Positions 55,714-64,000 of a stretch of DNA of 64,000 nucleotides are shown piece after piece; positions within the stretch are counted from its first letter, which is position 1, and each line of letters starts with the position of its first letter. The stretch is taken from NCBI GenBank assembly GCA_020635055.1, contig JACKAN010000001.1, forward strand, positions 124,001 through 188,000, written 5' to 3'. This stretch comes from Pseudobdellovibrionaceae bacterium. GTDB lineage: Bacteria > Bdellovibrionota > Bdellovibrionia > Bdellovibrionales > UBA1609. Made by a program: the position numbers and the translations under genes. The notes below the pieces were generated by a model, which saw only the letters and a program-made list of their open reading frames with translations, did not search any database and was not told the origin of the DNA.

Positions 55714-55903
55714 AATTCTTACAGCAACTGGTATTTATTGCTGTAAATGCTCCTACCCAAAGTCACAGTGAGGTTTTTTGTGTAATCCCATGGAAGCCCC
55801 AATGTGACGAAAATGGCTTTGTAAGCCATAACAATGTTTTTTAAATTTTACAATTTTACTTTTTTTCTTTGCAATATTTGCTAACTAAAAATGCAATATG
55901 GAT

Positions 55904-57193
55904 TTAATTGAGTGTTCGCACTGGGCGGAAGCCAATAAAGAGACAGCGCAAGCCAGATTCTTGACCGTAAATAGTTCCAAACAGTTCGGGAAACTCTTTA
56001 AAGTAAGCTCCGCCATCAATTTTGTGATAGGTGCTTTTCATTTTAGAGAAAAGCTTCTTTTCAGCCTTACTATGAATTTCATCCCCATCCCAAACCCATT
56101 CCCTTACATTACCTAAGGTATCATAAAACCCATTACCATTTATTATCATAGGGTTTAATTGGGCAACGGGATGAGTTCTTTTTCCTGAGTTCTCTCGATA
56201 CCAAGCATGGTTTTCAAGTTCGTCTTCATCGTTTCCAAAATAGTATTTGCATTCGGAGGAGCCGGCAGCTTGTAACATGTATTCTTGTTCTGCCAATGTT
56301 GGCAGTCTATATCCTTCGCTTAAGTAGTAATCTCCATTGGGTGCATTTATTTTTATTTCCCCACTTTCAAGGTCTAAGCTGCCGTCTTCAGCTGCTGTAC
56401 CTGATTTCCATTCAATTCCACTTAAATCAAATGTTGGCTTTAACCCCTGTTTTTCAGACAAACGATTTAAAAAGACAATTGCCGACCACACAGTGATATT
56501 CTCTGCCGGATTTTCTGGCTGCATAGTGATCGGACGTCCATGGATATCCACTGCAATTGAGTGTTCTCCTTTTTTAAACATAGATGGATTTTCACCCATA
56601 ATCTCCACCCAATTTTTTTGCATTACAGGTGTGGACATAGCTTCAAAGGATTGAATTGGGAGAACTACAGCTTTTTTCTTTTTCTTAACAATTTTTAAGT
56701 TTCCACTGGGAATTGGGAAAAACTCCATTTTTTGTGCTATGTCTTTTGTTTCTTCACTAGCTTCTTCGCGCTGTTCTGTGATCCTTTGCTTTTCGGCAAG
56801 GCTTTTTTTAGCAAACTCTAAGAGTGAAGTTTTATCCAGTTCAGTATGGTTTAAATAATTTTGAATTTCTTCCCAGTGTATTAAGGCATCTATGCTGATC
56901 CAAGTTTTTTCTTTTTGAATAGGATTATTTAATTCACCTCTTTCCAAATCATCTATAAATATAAGTAATTCTGTACTTCCAATAATTTGATGTTCCAAAA
57001 GGGTGCCTAAATAAGCCTTCAAAGCCTCCGTTCTATTATTTCTATTTTTATGAGTTGAACTTAAGGCTTTGCTGCAATTAGTTTCAAGCATTTTGGAATT
57101 GGCGAAAATAAATGTTGGATTTAAACAGTTGATAAAGATGAACGCAAATAAAAATGCAATAGATTTTAAGAACAAAAAAAATCTGTTTGTCAT
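55904..57193 (-). CDS. Exported FGE-fold (SUMF1-like) protein B
   Basis: 429 residues, paralogue of the gene at 54397-55713 over its whole length (for instance KTWISIDALIHWEEIQNYL, NPAENITVWSAIVFLNRLS, EGYRLPTLAEQEYML, LGNVREWVWDGDE). It has its own signal peptide (SIAFLFAFIFINCLNPTFIFA). The FGE Cys pair is absent: the segment reads KIDGGAYFKEFPEL. A basic patch KIVKKKKKAVV replaces part of one loop. Start overlaps the transglutaminase-VWA gene by 4 bp (ATGA), so it is in that operon. Binding or structural role is inferred. Confidence 0.85.
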   Translation of the reverse strand: MTNRFFLFLKSIAFLFAFIFINCLNPTFIFANSKMLETNCSKALSSTHKNRNNRTEALKAYLGTLLEHQIIGSTELLIFIDDLERGELNNPIQKEKTWISIDALIHWEEIQNYLNHTELDKTSLLEFAKKSLAEKQRITEQREEASEETKDIAQKMEFFPIPSGNLKIVKKKKKAVVLPIQSFEAMSTPVMQKNWVEIMGENPSMFKKGEHSIAVDIHGRPITMQPENPAENITVWSAIVFLNRLSEKQGLKPTFDLSGIEWKSGTAAEDGSLDLESGEIKINAPNGDYYLSEGYRLPTLAEQEYMLQAAGSSECKYYFGNDEDELENHAWYRENSGKRTHPVAQLNPMIINGNGFYDTLGNVREWVWDGDEIHSKAEKKLFSKMKSTYHKIDGGAYFKEFPELFGTIYGQESGLRCLFIGFRPVRTLN

Positions 57194-60100
57194 TGTCTGT
57201 TTTCAACCCCTGCAGCTTCGCGGATCAAATGCCGCAATTGTTCTTGCTCAAAGTTACTCAGGTCCTGCAATTGGACACCAGTTAACTGTTCAAAGTTTGT
57301 GATAAGATCGTCAACAATTCTTTGTGAAATTTTTTTATCTTGAAAAAGAGGATGAATACGTTGTTGACGCACTTTAAGTATCCATCTTTCTAAAGGGCGA
57401 TCGATCTGTTGAACATCTCGCCAAACTAGTTTTTCTAGATTATCTAAATGCTCTCGAGTCGATGTGTACTGATTACCAACATAAATATATTCAGAAAACT
57501 CATCAGCAAGTCCTATGGCTTCATGAAGAAGATCATAGACCTTTTGTGGAATCTTATCTGCAGATTTATCTGTATAAAAAGTATTTTTTCCTTTTAAATT
57601 TAAATGATCGGCCTCATACAAAAAGTCCTTTATATGCTCAGCCGTAAACTCTCGATAAAATCCTTTTTCTGAACCCATGCTTTTGCTGTCATTAGCAAAT
57701 TTCATTAGTTCGTCATTTGTTTGATTAATGGCAATGAACATGGTTTGCAGTGGTGTTTTTCTATTGATGGCGTTTCTGGCAATAATCAATTCGGAAGAAT
57801 TGATCTCAGATTGTCCGTCTGTCATTAATATAATATTTGCTGCAGCCAGGGGTTCACCAGATCGTTTTTCGGCATCTGCAATTAAACTCATCCCTTGGAG
57901 TAGGGCTTTTTGTATGTCTGTACCGCCACCAGTATTTTTTAATTTGTTTTTGTAATTATCTATTATATTTAAAGCATCGGATGTATTTGTGACAGTAATA
58001 GGGGCTCCTGGTTTAGAATCAAATGGAACAATAATTACAAGATGTCTATGGCGCCCATTTTTAGTTACATCACTTAAGGCTCGACCGGTAAAAGCAGAAA
58101 TTAAAGCTGATTGAAATCGACCGGCATCGCCATTCATGCTTTTAGAAGTGTCGTAAAGTACAATCGTAATTCTTTCAGATTCTTCTTTTCCATAACCTGC
58201 TGCTATTTGAATTCGCTGTCTTCGACCTTGAACAAAGGCGGTTCCTTCTTTAATATTTTCTTCGATGGATTTGCCAGGCTGACCCAGTAAAGCTCTCGAA
58301 ATATCAGAAAATCTTTGAAGGGGTAGGAGGTCATTTCCTTTGGGTCTTAAAGGGTCTTTTTGCCAGGTTTTAATGTCAAGATATTCCGGGCGGGGAGTGG
58401 AATTAAGAATAAACTCTGAAAGAGGGCTAAGTATAGATAGTAATCGTAAATCATTAAGCTTAGCATTTTTTAAAAGTTGAGCAATATGCAGTGTAGGACT
58501 ATTAGGACCCACTTGATCTAAATCATATATCTGTTTTAGGAGCTGTCTAGGAACAGTCGGCAGTGATGATACAAACTCTTTTACAAGACCAATATCTTGT
58601 GCGTCGGGATGAACCAATTCACCGATTAATTTCTGTGCGAGTTTTAAATTGTAAATTAGTTTTTGTGGAACAGGTATTTTATCATTATTGTCCAAAACAT
58701 TCGAATAGCTGAGAAGGGCGGATATAATTCTATGTAACATCTGATAGCTTTTGTTAACATCCTGTTCTCGAAGCTCTCTTACAAGTCCAACAAGCCAATT
58801 TTTAAGTTCTGGATGCATTTCATTGTGGGCACTCATGGCTTGCTGAAATATTTGTTTAAAACTAGGAGAGTTAAATTTCTTTACTTGTGATGAAAGTTGA
58901 TTGAGTTTGTTTTGAATATCTATTCCTGGTTGGGTAGGGTCTAAAACCGATTTAAATAATACACGCATTGCTCTTTCTAATAAGGGGTTGCGGTTTAATT
59001 TAGGTTCCAATTCTAATGATCCCAGTTCCAATTGATTAGCGAGTTCTTCCAGTGTCATTTGTTCTTCGGGATCACTCTCCTTTGCTTTTTTTCCTTTTTT
59101 CTCTTTTTTATTTACATCAGCTACTCTTTTTTGAGTATTCTTATCTAAACGGTCTTGGTGGTCCGGTTTTACTTGGTCACCGCTTTGACTTTGAGATTCC
59201 AACTCTGAACTATCTGGTTTATTCTGTTCACTTTCTGGTTCCTGGGTGCTCATTAGGTTTATGTCAGAATACTCAGTGTCTTCACTATCTTTGTCGTCTG
59301 ATTTATCTTTTTTTCTAGGTGTAGGTTCAAATAAATACCATTTATTATCGGAATATACTTCCACCCAAACATGGGCGTCATTGGGAATAATTAAATAACT
59401 CTTGCCATCCGTGCCGCCCTTATAATTTTGAGCCTTAAACCCTTCACCAATTCTTGAAGGAATCTGGTATACATCACGGAGTATTCCAATCATCACATAA
59501 GCTGCCATATCACATTGAAATGCACCTGCTTTTAAGGCATCGATGGGATCGGTTTCTGGACGAGGGCCAACACTGTATAAATACTCCTTAGCTAAATGAT
59601 CAGCTATGGCTTGTGCTACTTGAAGGGGGTTGGTTAGAGCCTCTTGCTTGGAAAACTTTCTTAAAACTTCGGTTTGAATTCCTTCTGGCCATTCCTCAAT
59701 ATTAAAACCTACAGGACGTGTATAGATATCCTCCAAATGTGGCATCATAACTATATTGTTGTCTTCGATTAGTGGGATATGAACTTCAGGCAAATTTTCT
59801 TTCAACTTTAAAGAATAGGAACCCGTTTCGGTTTTAGAGATCAAGACTCTGGGGTCAGAAGCTTGAAGGGGCTTAAATCCCGGTGGAATAAATAAATCAA
59901 CCTGGGACTCACCAAATGTTCGAATTGTCATTTTATTTTGAGTGGAATTATATTTTTGTGGATGTGTTTGGGTTATGGGTAATTTGGCCTCTTTAAATGG
60001 AAATTTCGTTCCTCTTACTATATTTGAAAAGTAAATTTGTGCAAAATAGGGGGTATTAAAATTAACTTCAGCAAGCCTAGTTTTCTTTTGCTTGCCACCA

Positions 60101-60783
60101 GCAGTTGAAGTTTGTGTATCATTGGTGAAGGGTTTATATTCTTTTGCAAGTTTTGGATATTTAGGCTTTACGTCCTGTTCATGCAGTTCTTGTTTTCTCT
60201 GCTGTGAATCCGCCTGGACAAATTGTTTTTGCTCGTTACTTTGTTGTCCAACTTCGTCTAATGCTAAGTCAGACTCTTTATATCTCCCCAAATAATCTGT
60301 GGAATATTTAAGTGTTAAATACTGGCTCTGTAGTTCTACTCTATCTACATCTTTTTTTTGTAGTGAAAAATTGGCTTCATCGATAATCCATTGTATTAAT
60401 TTTTCGTTATAAGAATGAGCACCTAAATAAAATTTTTTAAGTTGATGATTTATAATTGCTAGCGGACTACTCGTCCATTTTCCATTTATTTGACGAATCG
60501 ATAGTCGTTGAAAAATACGACTTCCTTGCTCAGGATTCCAAGCCAACATAAATGGGTCGCGATAGGGCCCCAATTTTTTCGAGTATAGTTCAATCAACAT
60601 AGAGACCTGAGATAATTGATTAATAATTTTATCTTGAATAAGAGGGTTCTCAGATAGCTGAACTTCAGAAGGAGGATTCGCCACTTGTGACAGTTGCTTT
60701 TCACAAGGAGTTTCAGCAAATATTTTTTGTGAAAAAATATTTGCAAACAAAAATAATAAGACAATGCAAAGCCTTTTATTCAT
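57190..60783 (-). CDS. Exported transglutaminase-like and VWA-domain protein
   Basis: 1197 residues. Signal peptide (CIVLLFLFANIFSQKIFA). A long N-terminal part without known family leads to a transglutaminase-like core: Cys in AFQCDMAAYVMIGILRD (about 423), His in NDAHVWVEVYSDNKW (about 469) and FEPTP where most members have DPT, so the third residue is Glu. A charged low-complexity linker follows (KKEKKGKKAKESD). A VWA domain lies near residues 870-1060: VLYDTSKSMNGDAG (MIDAS DxSxS), GGGTDIQKALLQG and ILMTDGQSE. MIDAS residues are intact. It is 5 bp downstream of the MoxR-like gene. MoxR plus VWA plus transglutaminase is a known cytoplasmic/membrane set; export of all members is unusual. 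Confidence 0.88.
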   Translation of the reverse strand: MNKRLCIVLLFLFANIFSQKIFAETPCEKQLSQVANPPSEVQLSENPLIQDKIINQLSQVSMLIELYSKKLGPYRDPFMLAWNPEQGSRIFQRLSIRQINGKWTSSPLAIINHQLKKFYLGAHSYNEKLIQWIIDEANFSLQKKDVDRVELQSQYLTLKYSTDYLGRYKESDLALDEVGQQSNEQKQFVQADSQQRKQELHEQDVKPKYPKLAKEYKPFTNDTQTSTAGGKQKKTRLAEVNFNTPYFAQIYFSNIVRGTKFPFKEAKLPITQTHPQKYNSTQNKMTIRTFGESQVDLFIPPGFKPLQASDPRVLISKTETGSYSLKLKENLPEVHIPLIEDNNIVMMPHLEDIYTRPVGFNIEEWPEGIQTEVLRKFSKQEALTNPLQVAQAIADHLAKEYLYSVGPRPETDPIDALKAGAFQCDMAAYVMIGILRDVYQIPSRIGEGFKAQNYKGGTDGKSYLIIPNDAHVWVEVYSDNKWYLFEPTPRKKDKSDDKDSEDTEYSDINLMSTQEPESEQNKPDSSELESQSQSGDQVKPDHQDRLDKNTQKRVADVNKKEKKGKKAKESDPEEQMTLEELANQLELGSLELEPKLNRNPLLERAMRVLFKSVLDPTQPGIDIQNKLNQLSSQVKKFNSPSFKQIFQQAMSAHNEMHPELKNWLVGLVRELREQDVNKSYQMLHRIISALLSYSNVLDNNDKIPVPQKLIYNLKLAQKLIGELVHPDAQDIGLVKEFVSSLPTVPRQLLKQIYDLDQVGPNSPTLHIAQLLKNAKLNDLRLLSILSPLSEFILNSTPRPEYLDIKTWQKDPLRPKGNDLLPLQRFSDISRALLGQPGKSIEENIKEGTAFVQGRRQRIQIAAGYGKEESERITIVLYDTSKSMNGDAGRFQSALISAFTGRALSDVTKNGRHRHLVIIVPFDSKPGAPITVTNTSDALNIIDNYKNKLKNTGGGTDIQKALLQGMSLIADAEKRSGEPLAAANIILMTDGQSEINSSELIIARNAINRKTPLQTMFIAINQTNDELMKFANDSKSMGSEKGFYREFTAEHIKDFLYEADHLNLKGKNTFYTDKSADKIPQKVYDLLHEAIGLADEFSEYIYVGNQYTSTREHLDNLEKLVWRDVQQIDRPLERWILKVRQQRIHPLFQDKKISQRIVDDLITNFEQLTGVQLQDLSNFEQEQLRHLIREAAGVENRQ

Positions 60784-60788
60784 AGCTC

Positions 60789-62414
60789 TTATTCTTTGGA
60801 TTTAAGCAACATAAGCTCGAATGAAGATCTATCTGGGTTATTTGTGTTTTTTTGTGCCGGATTTCTAGCTCGCAGCAATATAGATCCTTTTAGTGAAGCC
60901 ATATGTTTTAGAAAAATTCTTTTGAATCTATTTTGTTCGGCGATTAAATTTTTAATCAATTGCTTTTCTGTTTGATCTTTTGCTGTTTCAGGATCAATTG
61001 ACCAATTAAAATCAATATCCAGTTCATTATTGGCTTCTTGATTAATTGTAAGCCGAGTATTTCCAGGACCTGTAGTGGACAAGACAAAAACAGTTCTCCA
61101 TAAAGATAAGGGATCTATCTTAATTTTATTAGAAGTTATACTTTCTAGATTTTCATCATCAGCTAAAGGAGATAGTAAAAAATCAAGGAATACAGACTTT
61201 TTAACTATTTCTGGAATGCCTTTTCTAAAACGTTCATTGTAATCGGCGGATGAAATATCAACATATTGATCTTGATTCCCACTACCAGAATTGGTTTCAA
61301 GATTATTATAGTGTTTATGAGTTTCCTGCCGCATTTCTTCTACAAACAGTCGAAATGTCGTCATAAAATGGGAATTGGGTTCAAATAGTATATTTGCAAG
61401 CTCTCTAAGTTCAGTCCAATCCAAAGACTCTGGCTCTAGAAACACCTCATCTCTAAAAACTTCAGGATAAGTTCTCGATAATGAGAGTAAGTATCGTTTT
61501 CTTTGTTCACGTTGATCTAGTATAGCCTGGTTTTTTAAAGATAACCAGTTGTACATAATAGCTTTAAACTGATAACGGCTAAAATGTGCTGGTGCCGTTG
61601 AACCTAATCCGTTTTCCCTAAATAATTTATACATTTCTGCAATGTTAGCATTGCTAGTTGCAAACAATGTTTCAAGTTGTCCATCAAAGGTTTTATTTCC
61701 TGTAAAAATTTTCCCTTCATTCATTAAACTAAAGAGAGCTGGGAATATGGAAGGATGTGCTTTGTCGATTTCATCAATTTGACCAACTTTAAAATCGGCC
61801 AAACTTCCCTCTGTATTAATTATATACTTACCCTTTTTTGCAGCCTCGAAATCCTGACCACCAATAAATGCTTGTTCTGTAATGGCTTGATGCAATTGAA
61901 TTCTAAATGCGGGATCAGCCTCACCTCTTAAGAACCAATTTACAAAAGCGGATTTTGTACTGCCAGTCGGGCCATGAATAAAAAAATGTCCTTTTGCTAA
62001 TCGTGCAAGGAGGCCTACATGATGAGCTGAGTCTAAATTTAAAAATTGGCTACTAAAAAGCCTATCTCTTCTGCGGAGGATATCTCGTCCTTTCTTGAGC
62101 GCTTGCAGTCCTTCATTAGTTAATCCCTTATATTCAAAAGTGATGGGGTCAATAAATACAAGGGGGGGTCTCTCTGGGGTCTTATCACCTTCAGAACTAT
62201 CAGAGTTTTGATTGTTATCTCGTATTAAATGCAGTTCACATTCACTTTTTCCCACTTGTATTGGAGATTCTTCTTTTTTGTTATCTTCTGTAAGGCCTTG
62301 AAAAGAAAAAAAGGAAATAAAAACAATAGTGAGAAAGATTGAAGAGCTATTAAAAAGAAGTCTATGATTAAACTTATATAGACCTTTAAGTTTAGACTTT
62401 AAAACACACAACAT
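60789..62414 (-). CDS. MoxR-like AAA+ ATPase with N-terminal export-type signal
   Basis: 541 residues. AAA+ core: Walker A IHGPTGSTKSAFVNWFL (about 143-158), Walker B VGQIDEIDKAHPSIFPALF (about 208-226), sensor 1 ETLFATSNANIAE, consistent with the MoxR group. The N-terminus is unusual: MLCVLKSKLKGLYKFNHRLL followed by a hydrophobic core IFLTIVFISFFSFQG, so it reads as a signal peptide or anchor. There is no internal ATG before the AAA core that would remove it cleanly. MoxR ATPases are normally cytoplasmic chaperones working with VWA proteins. Here the VWA partner, next in the operon, is also exported. Where it would find ATP is an open question. Confidence 0.85.
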   Translation of the reverse strand: MLCVLKSKLKGLYKFNHRLLFNSSSIFLTIVFISFFSFQGLTEDNKKEESPIQVGKSECELHLIRDNNQNSDSSEGDKTPERPPLVFIDPITFEYKGLTNEGLQALKKGRDILRRRDRLFSSQFLNLDSAHHVGLLARLAKGHFFIHGPTGSTKSAFVNWFLRGEADPAFRIQLHQAITEQAFIGGQDFEAAKKGKYIINTEGSLADFKVGQIDEIDKAHPSIFPALFSLMNEGKIFTGNKTFDGQLETLFATSNANIAEMYKLFRENGLGSTAPAHFSRYQFKAIMYNWLSLKNQAILDQREQRKRYLLSLSRTYPEVFRDEVFLEPESLDWTELRELANILFEPNSHFMTTFRLFVEEMRQETHKHYNNLETNSGSGNQDQYVDISSADYNERFRKGIPEIVKKSVFLDFLLSPLADDENLESITSNKIKIDPLSLWRTVFVLSTTGPGNTRLTINQEANNELDIDFNWSIDPETAKDQTEKQLIKNLIAEQNRFKRIFLKHMASLKGSILLRARNPAQKNTNNPDRSSFELMLLKSKE

Positions 62415-62607
62415 CTATCCTTCTGTATGAAAGCAAGTTGATTTTGGATAAAGCTATCCATTGCCCCAATATGGGGTAAATTTTTCCAGCAACTTGCATC
62501 GCCGGTCTTCGTATTTAGTAGTGTCCCCCGTTGATAGAATAATTTTTTGAACGTGTTTTACTGTGAACTTTTCCATTGTCTATAAATGGATCTAACTAAT
62601 AGCGCAT
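62415..62607. other. Upstream region of the MoxR operon with a short hairpin
   Basis: About 190 bp. CCCCA/TGGGG (62464-62468 and 62472-62476) form a small stem followed by a T-run at 62480-62485; it could end transcription on the plus strand, though no plus-strand gene precedes it. Promoter of the MoxR operon is expected here. Confidence 0.35.
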
Positions 62608-62847
62608 TCATTCTTCTGTATGGGCCTCAAAATATCTTTTGTGTCGGCAGGCATTTTTTATCTTGCCGCACTCACATAGATCAATCGTGCCATAACAATG
62701 TTGGATATAAAACGCGGGAGTGCCAGTCTCCTCTTGGACGTATTTTATCGTTAAACCGTCAAGCAGATATTGGGCCTCTTCCCACACCTCAAGTTCACCC
62801 GAAGTTATTCCTAAACAATAAAAAGTATTTCGTTTCTCGATTTCCAC
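62608..62847 (-). CDS. Small Cys-rich protein of unknown function
   Basis: 79 residues from a GTG. It contains LCECGKIKNACRHKRYF near the C-terminus, with Cys/His spacing that could bind zinc, and an acidic helical middle (LEVWEEAQYLLDGLTIKYV). No family recognised and no good ribosome-binding site. It lies between the exported MoxR operon and an IS110-type recombinase gene; it may be accessory to the element or an independent gene. Confidence 0.4.
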   Translation of the reverse strand: MEIEKRNTFYCLGITSGELEVWEEAQYLLDGLTIKYVQEETGTPAFYIQHCYGTIDLCECGKIKNACRHKRYFEAHTEE

Positions 62848-62914
62848 GTGAAAAAGGAAATAAACTTCTTACATCACATCCTTGTGTTATTCAGATCTCT
62901 TAAGGCACTATCAG

Positions 62915-63961
62915 CTAAATCTTCTGATTATAAAATTCCAAACGTAATCTTTTCCTTTCTTTGAGATATTCATCGTAGTTGTCATTGTAGGTGTCATTAT
63001 TTTTTAATAAACACAGAGATATCGAGGCAATCCTTCTAGCTAAACTTAGCTTAGCTGCTTTGTGATTAATGCCTTTAGCTCTCAAAGCATCGTAATAATC
63101 ACGAAGAGTACTGTCTGTGCGCAGGGCACTCTCTGCAGCACCTATAAAGACATCTCTCAACTCCCTTCTCCCAAAAAATCTTTTGTTACCATATATTTTC
63201 CCACCGGATTTCTGTATATGACGAACTAACATACAATAACCCCAAAACCGATGCTTGTTTTTAAATCTTGCTGGCTGACATACGATGGCCGCAATAATAT
63301 TTGCTCGTATCAAATTAATTCCAGGTATAGTTATTAAATTGCGAATAGGGCGATATTGTTTTTTATTTTTTGTGAACAAATCTCTATATTTTAATTTTTC
63401 ACTTTCTAAAAACTCAATCTGATTAAATAACTTCTCCGCTACAAATTTCGCTGAGGGGTTTTTCAACCTATTTACTAAATCTTTATTTTTATAAAAACTA
63501 TTTTCACTCGTACTTAACGCCTCAGCTCTAAATAATGACTTCAATCTATTTTTAAATCTGACAATCTCTTGAACAATATCTAAGTATCCACTCACCGATA
63601 CTCTGATTTCGCTCCAATGTGAGGCGTCGTGAAAAACGGGTTGCAAATGATTAGTTCGTAACTCATGGGCCAAATGAAGAGCATCCCTAAAATCTGTCTT
63701 AGCACCTGACTTTTTGGCAACATAGGTAGGGTTACAAACTAGAAGCTCATCCACGGTGTCTTTGAGTTGTAAATAAAGCCATTGGGAAATTGTGGACTCC
63801 TCAAAGGTAAGTGACCTCACACCATGAACTTTGTTAATTACATAAACCAGATTTTTCTCTGAAGTAATAACGGTTTCCCTTAAAACGCAGTCTCCTTGCT
63901 CATTAACTACGGCAAAAGTCGAGGTTGTGCTATGGGCATCTAATCCTATATAATATTTCAT
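62915..63961 (-). CDS. IS110-family transposase (DEDD recombinase)
   Basis: 348 residues, full length. N-terminal DEDD RuvC-like domain: GLDAHSTTS (first Asp), LTFEESTISQWLY (Glu) and KTDFRDALHLAHEL (Asp pair). The C-terminal transposase_20 domain has TIPGINLIRANIIAAIV and the Ser-containing region FWGYCMLVR, then a helical tail. IS110 elements insert through a bridge RNA encoded beside the gene and lack terminal inverted repeats. Only 39 bases upstream of the ATG are in the window, so the RNA side of the element cannot be judged. The frame is intact. Confidence 0.92.
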   Translation of the reverse strand: MKYYIGLDAHSTTSTFAVVNEQGDCVLRETVITSEKNLVYVINKVHGVRSLTFEESTISQWLYLQLKDTVDELLVCNPTYVAKKSGAKTDFRDALHLAHELRTNHLQPVFHDASHWSEIRVSVSGYLDIVQEIVRFKNRLKSLFRAEALSTSENSFYKNKDLVNRLKNPSAKFVAEKLFNQIEFLESEKLKYRDLFTKNKKQYRPIRNLITIPGINLIRANIIAAIVCQPARFKNKHRFWGYCMLVRHIQKSGGKIYGNKRFFGRRELRDVFIGAAESALRTDSTLRDYYDALRAKGINHKAAKLSLARRIASISLCLLKNNDTYNDNYDEYLKERKRLRLEFYNQKI

Positions 63962-64000
63962 GAAGCATCTCCTTGGTTTGAAGTTTGTTGATACCTAAAT
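62915..64000 (-). mobile_element. IS110-family element, partial
   Basis: Defined only by its recombinase gene. IS110 elements have no terminal inverted repeats, so the ends cannot be placed by eye, and one end lies beyond the window. Confidence 0.5.

Noticed and set aside
1..64000. tRNA, rRNA or CRISPR arrays
   Set aside because: No T-loop-like GTTCGAATC box in a cloverleaf context, no rRNA-like tracts and no regularly spaced repeats were found by reading; a covariance-model search was not possible.

Overview
The window is AT-rich chromosomal DNA that looks like a predatory bacterium of the Bdellovibrionota (Bdellovibrio/Bacteriovorax-like). This is inferred from gene content, not proven: a giant phage-fibre-like surface protein with an S74 self-chaperone domain, many secreted coiled-coil proteins, an exported MoxR/VWA/transglutaminase operon, and short tightly packed housekeeping genes. 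UGA is a normal stop here (for example the ATGA junctions of the T4SS and MEMO/AMMECR1 genes).

Layout. 1-1563: 3' part of an LdhA-type dehydrogenase and an exported glycine-rich protein. 1564-4582: an IS30 element, a CPCC-domain gene, and a gene graveyard holding a seryl-tRNA synthetase fragment. 4583-7546: secreted trypsin-like protease, a tiny ORF and a large secreted Cys-rich protein. 7589-12894 (minus): a polymorphic-toxin locus. It has two secreted coiled-coil proteins, then a secreted toxin whose pre-toxin (PT-TG-like) region and barnase-type tip are cut off from the N-terminus by one in-frame TGA. Barstar follows, then further orphan immunity and toxin tips, a duplicated barstar start and a truncated RAYT transposase. 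13111-13230 is a collapsed relic of the Cys-rich gene. 13259-20047: a pseudopilin-like gene divergent from a 1783-residue mosaic fibre. 20224-25422: a decaying stretch with four or more genes broken by frameshifts, including a second fibre, an RMD1-like gene and the radical SAM member of an AmmeMemoRadiSam set.

25568-29842: MEMO, AMMECR1 and an M16 metalloprotease. 30336-38014 (minus): a compact type IV secretion operon (VirB2-, TraL/VirB3-, TraC/VirB4-, VirB5-, VirB6-, TraK- and TraB/VirB10-like proteins plus two lipoproteins) with six ATGA overlaps. No relaxase, coupling protein or VirB11 is visible. 38280-54409: mixed chromosomal genes: DUF2914 membrane protein, CBS protein, DksA-like zinc finger, ATP-grasp/QEGLA pair, diguanylate cyclase, RHS-like N-terminal protein plus subtilase, methyltransferase, RsmE, GlnRS, short asparaginase, dicarboxylate symporter and a small outer-membrane-like protein.

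54397-62414 (minus): four genes whose products all begin with export-type signals: MoxR-like AAA ATPase, transglutaminase-VWA protein and two FGE-fold paralogues lacking the full FGE cysteine pair. The window ends in a small Cys-rich ORF and an IS110-family recombinase. The most interesting parts are the silenced barnase/barstar toxin with its cassette array, the exported MoxR operon and the relaxase-less T4SS. Whether the T4SS exports any of the toxins is only a hypothesis.
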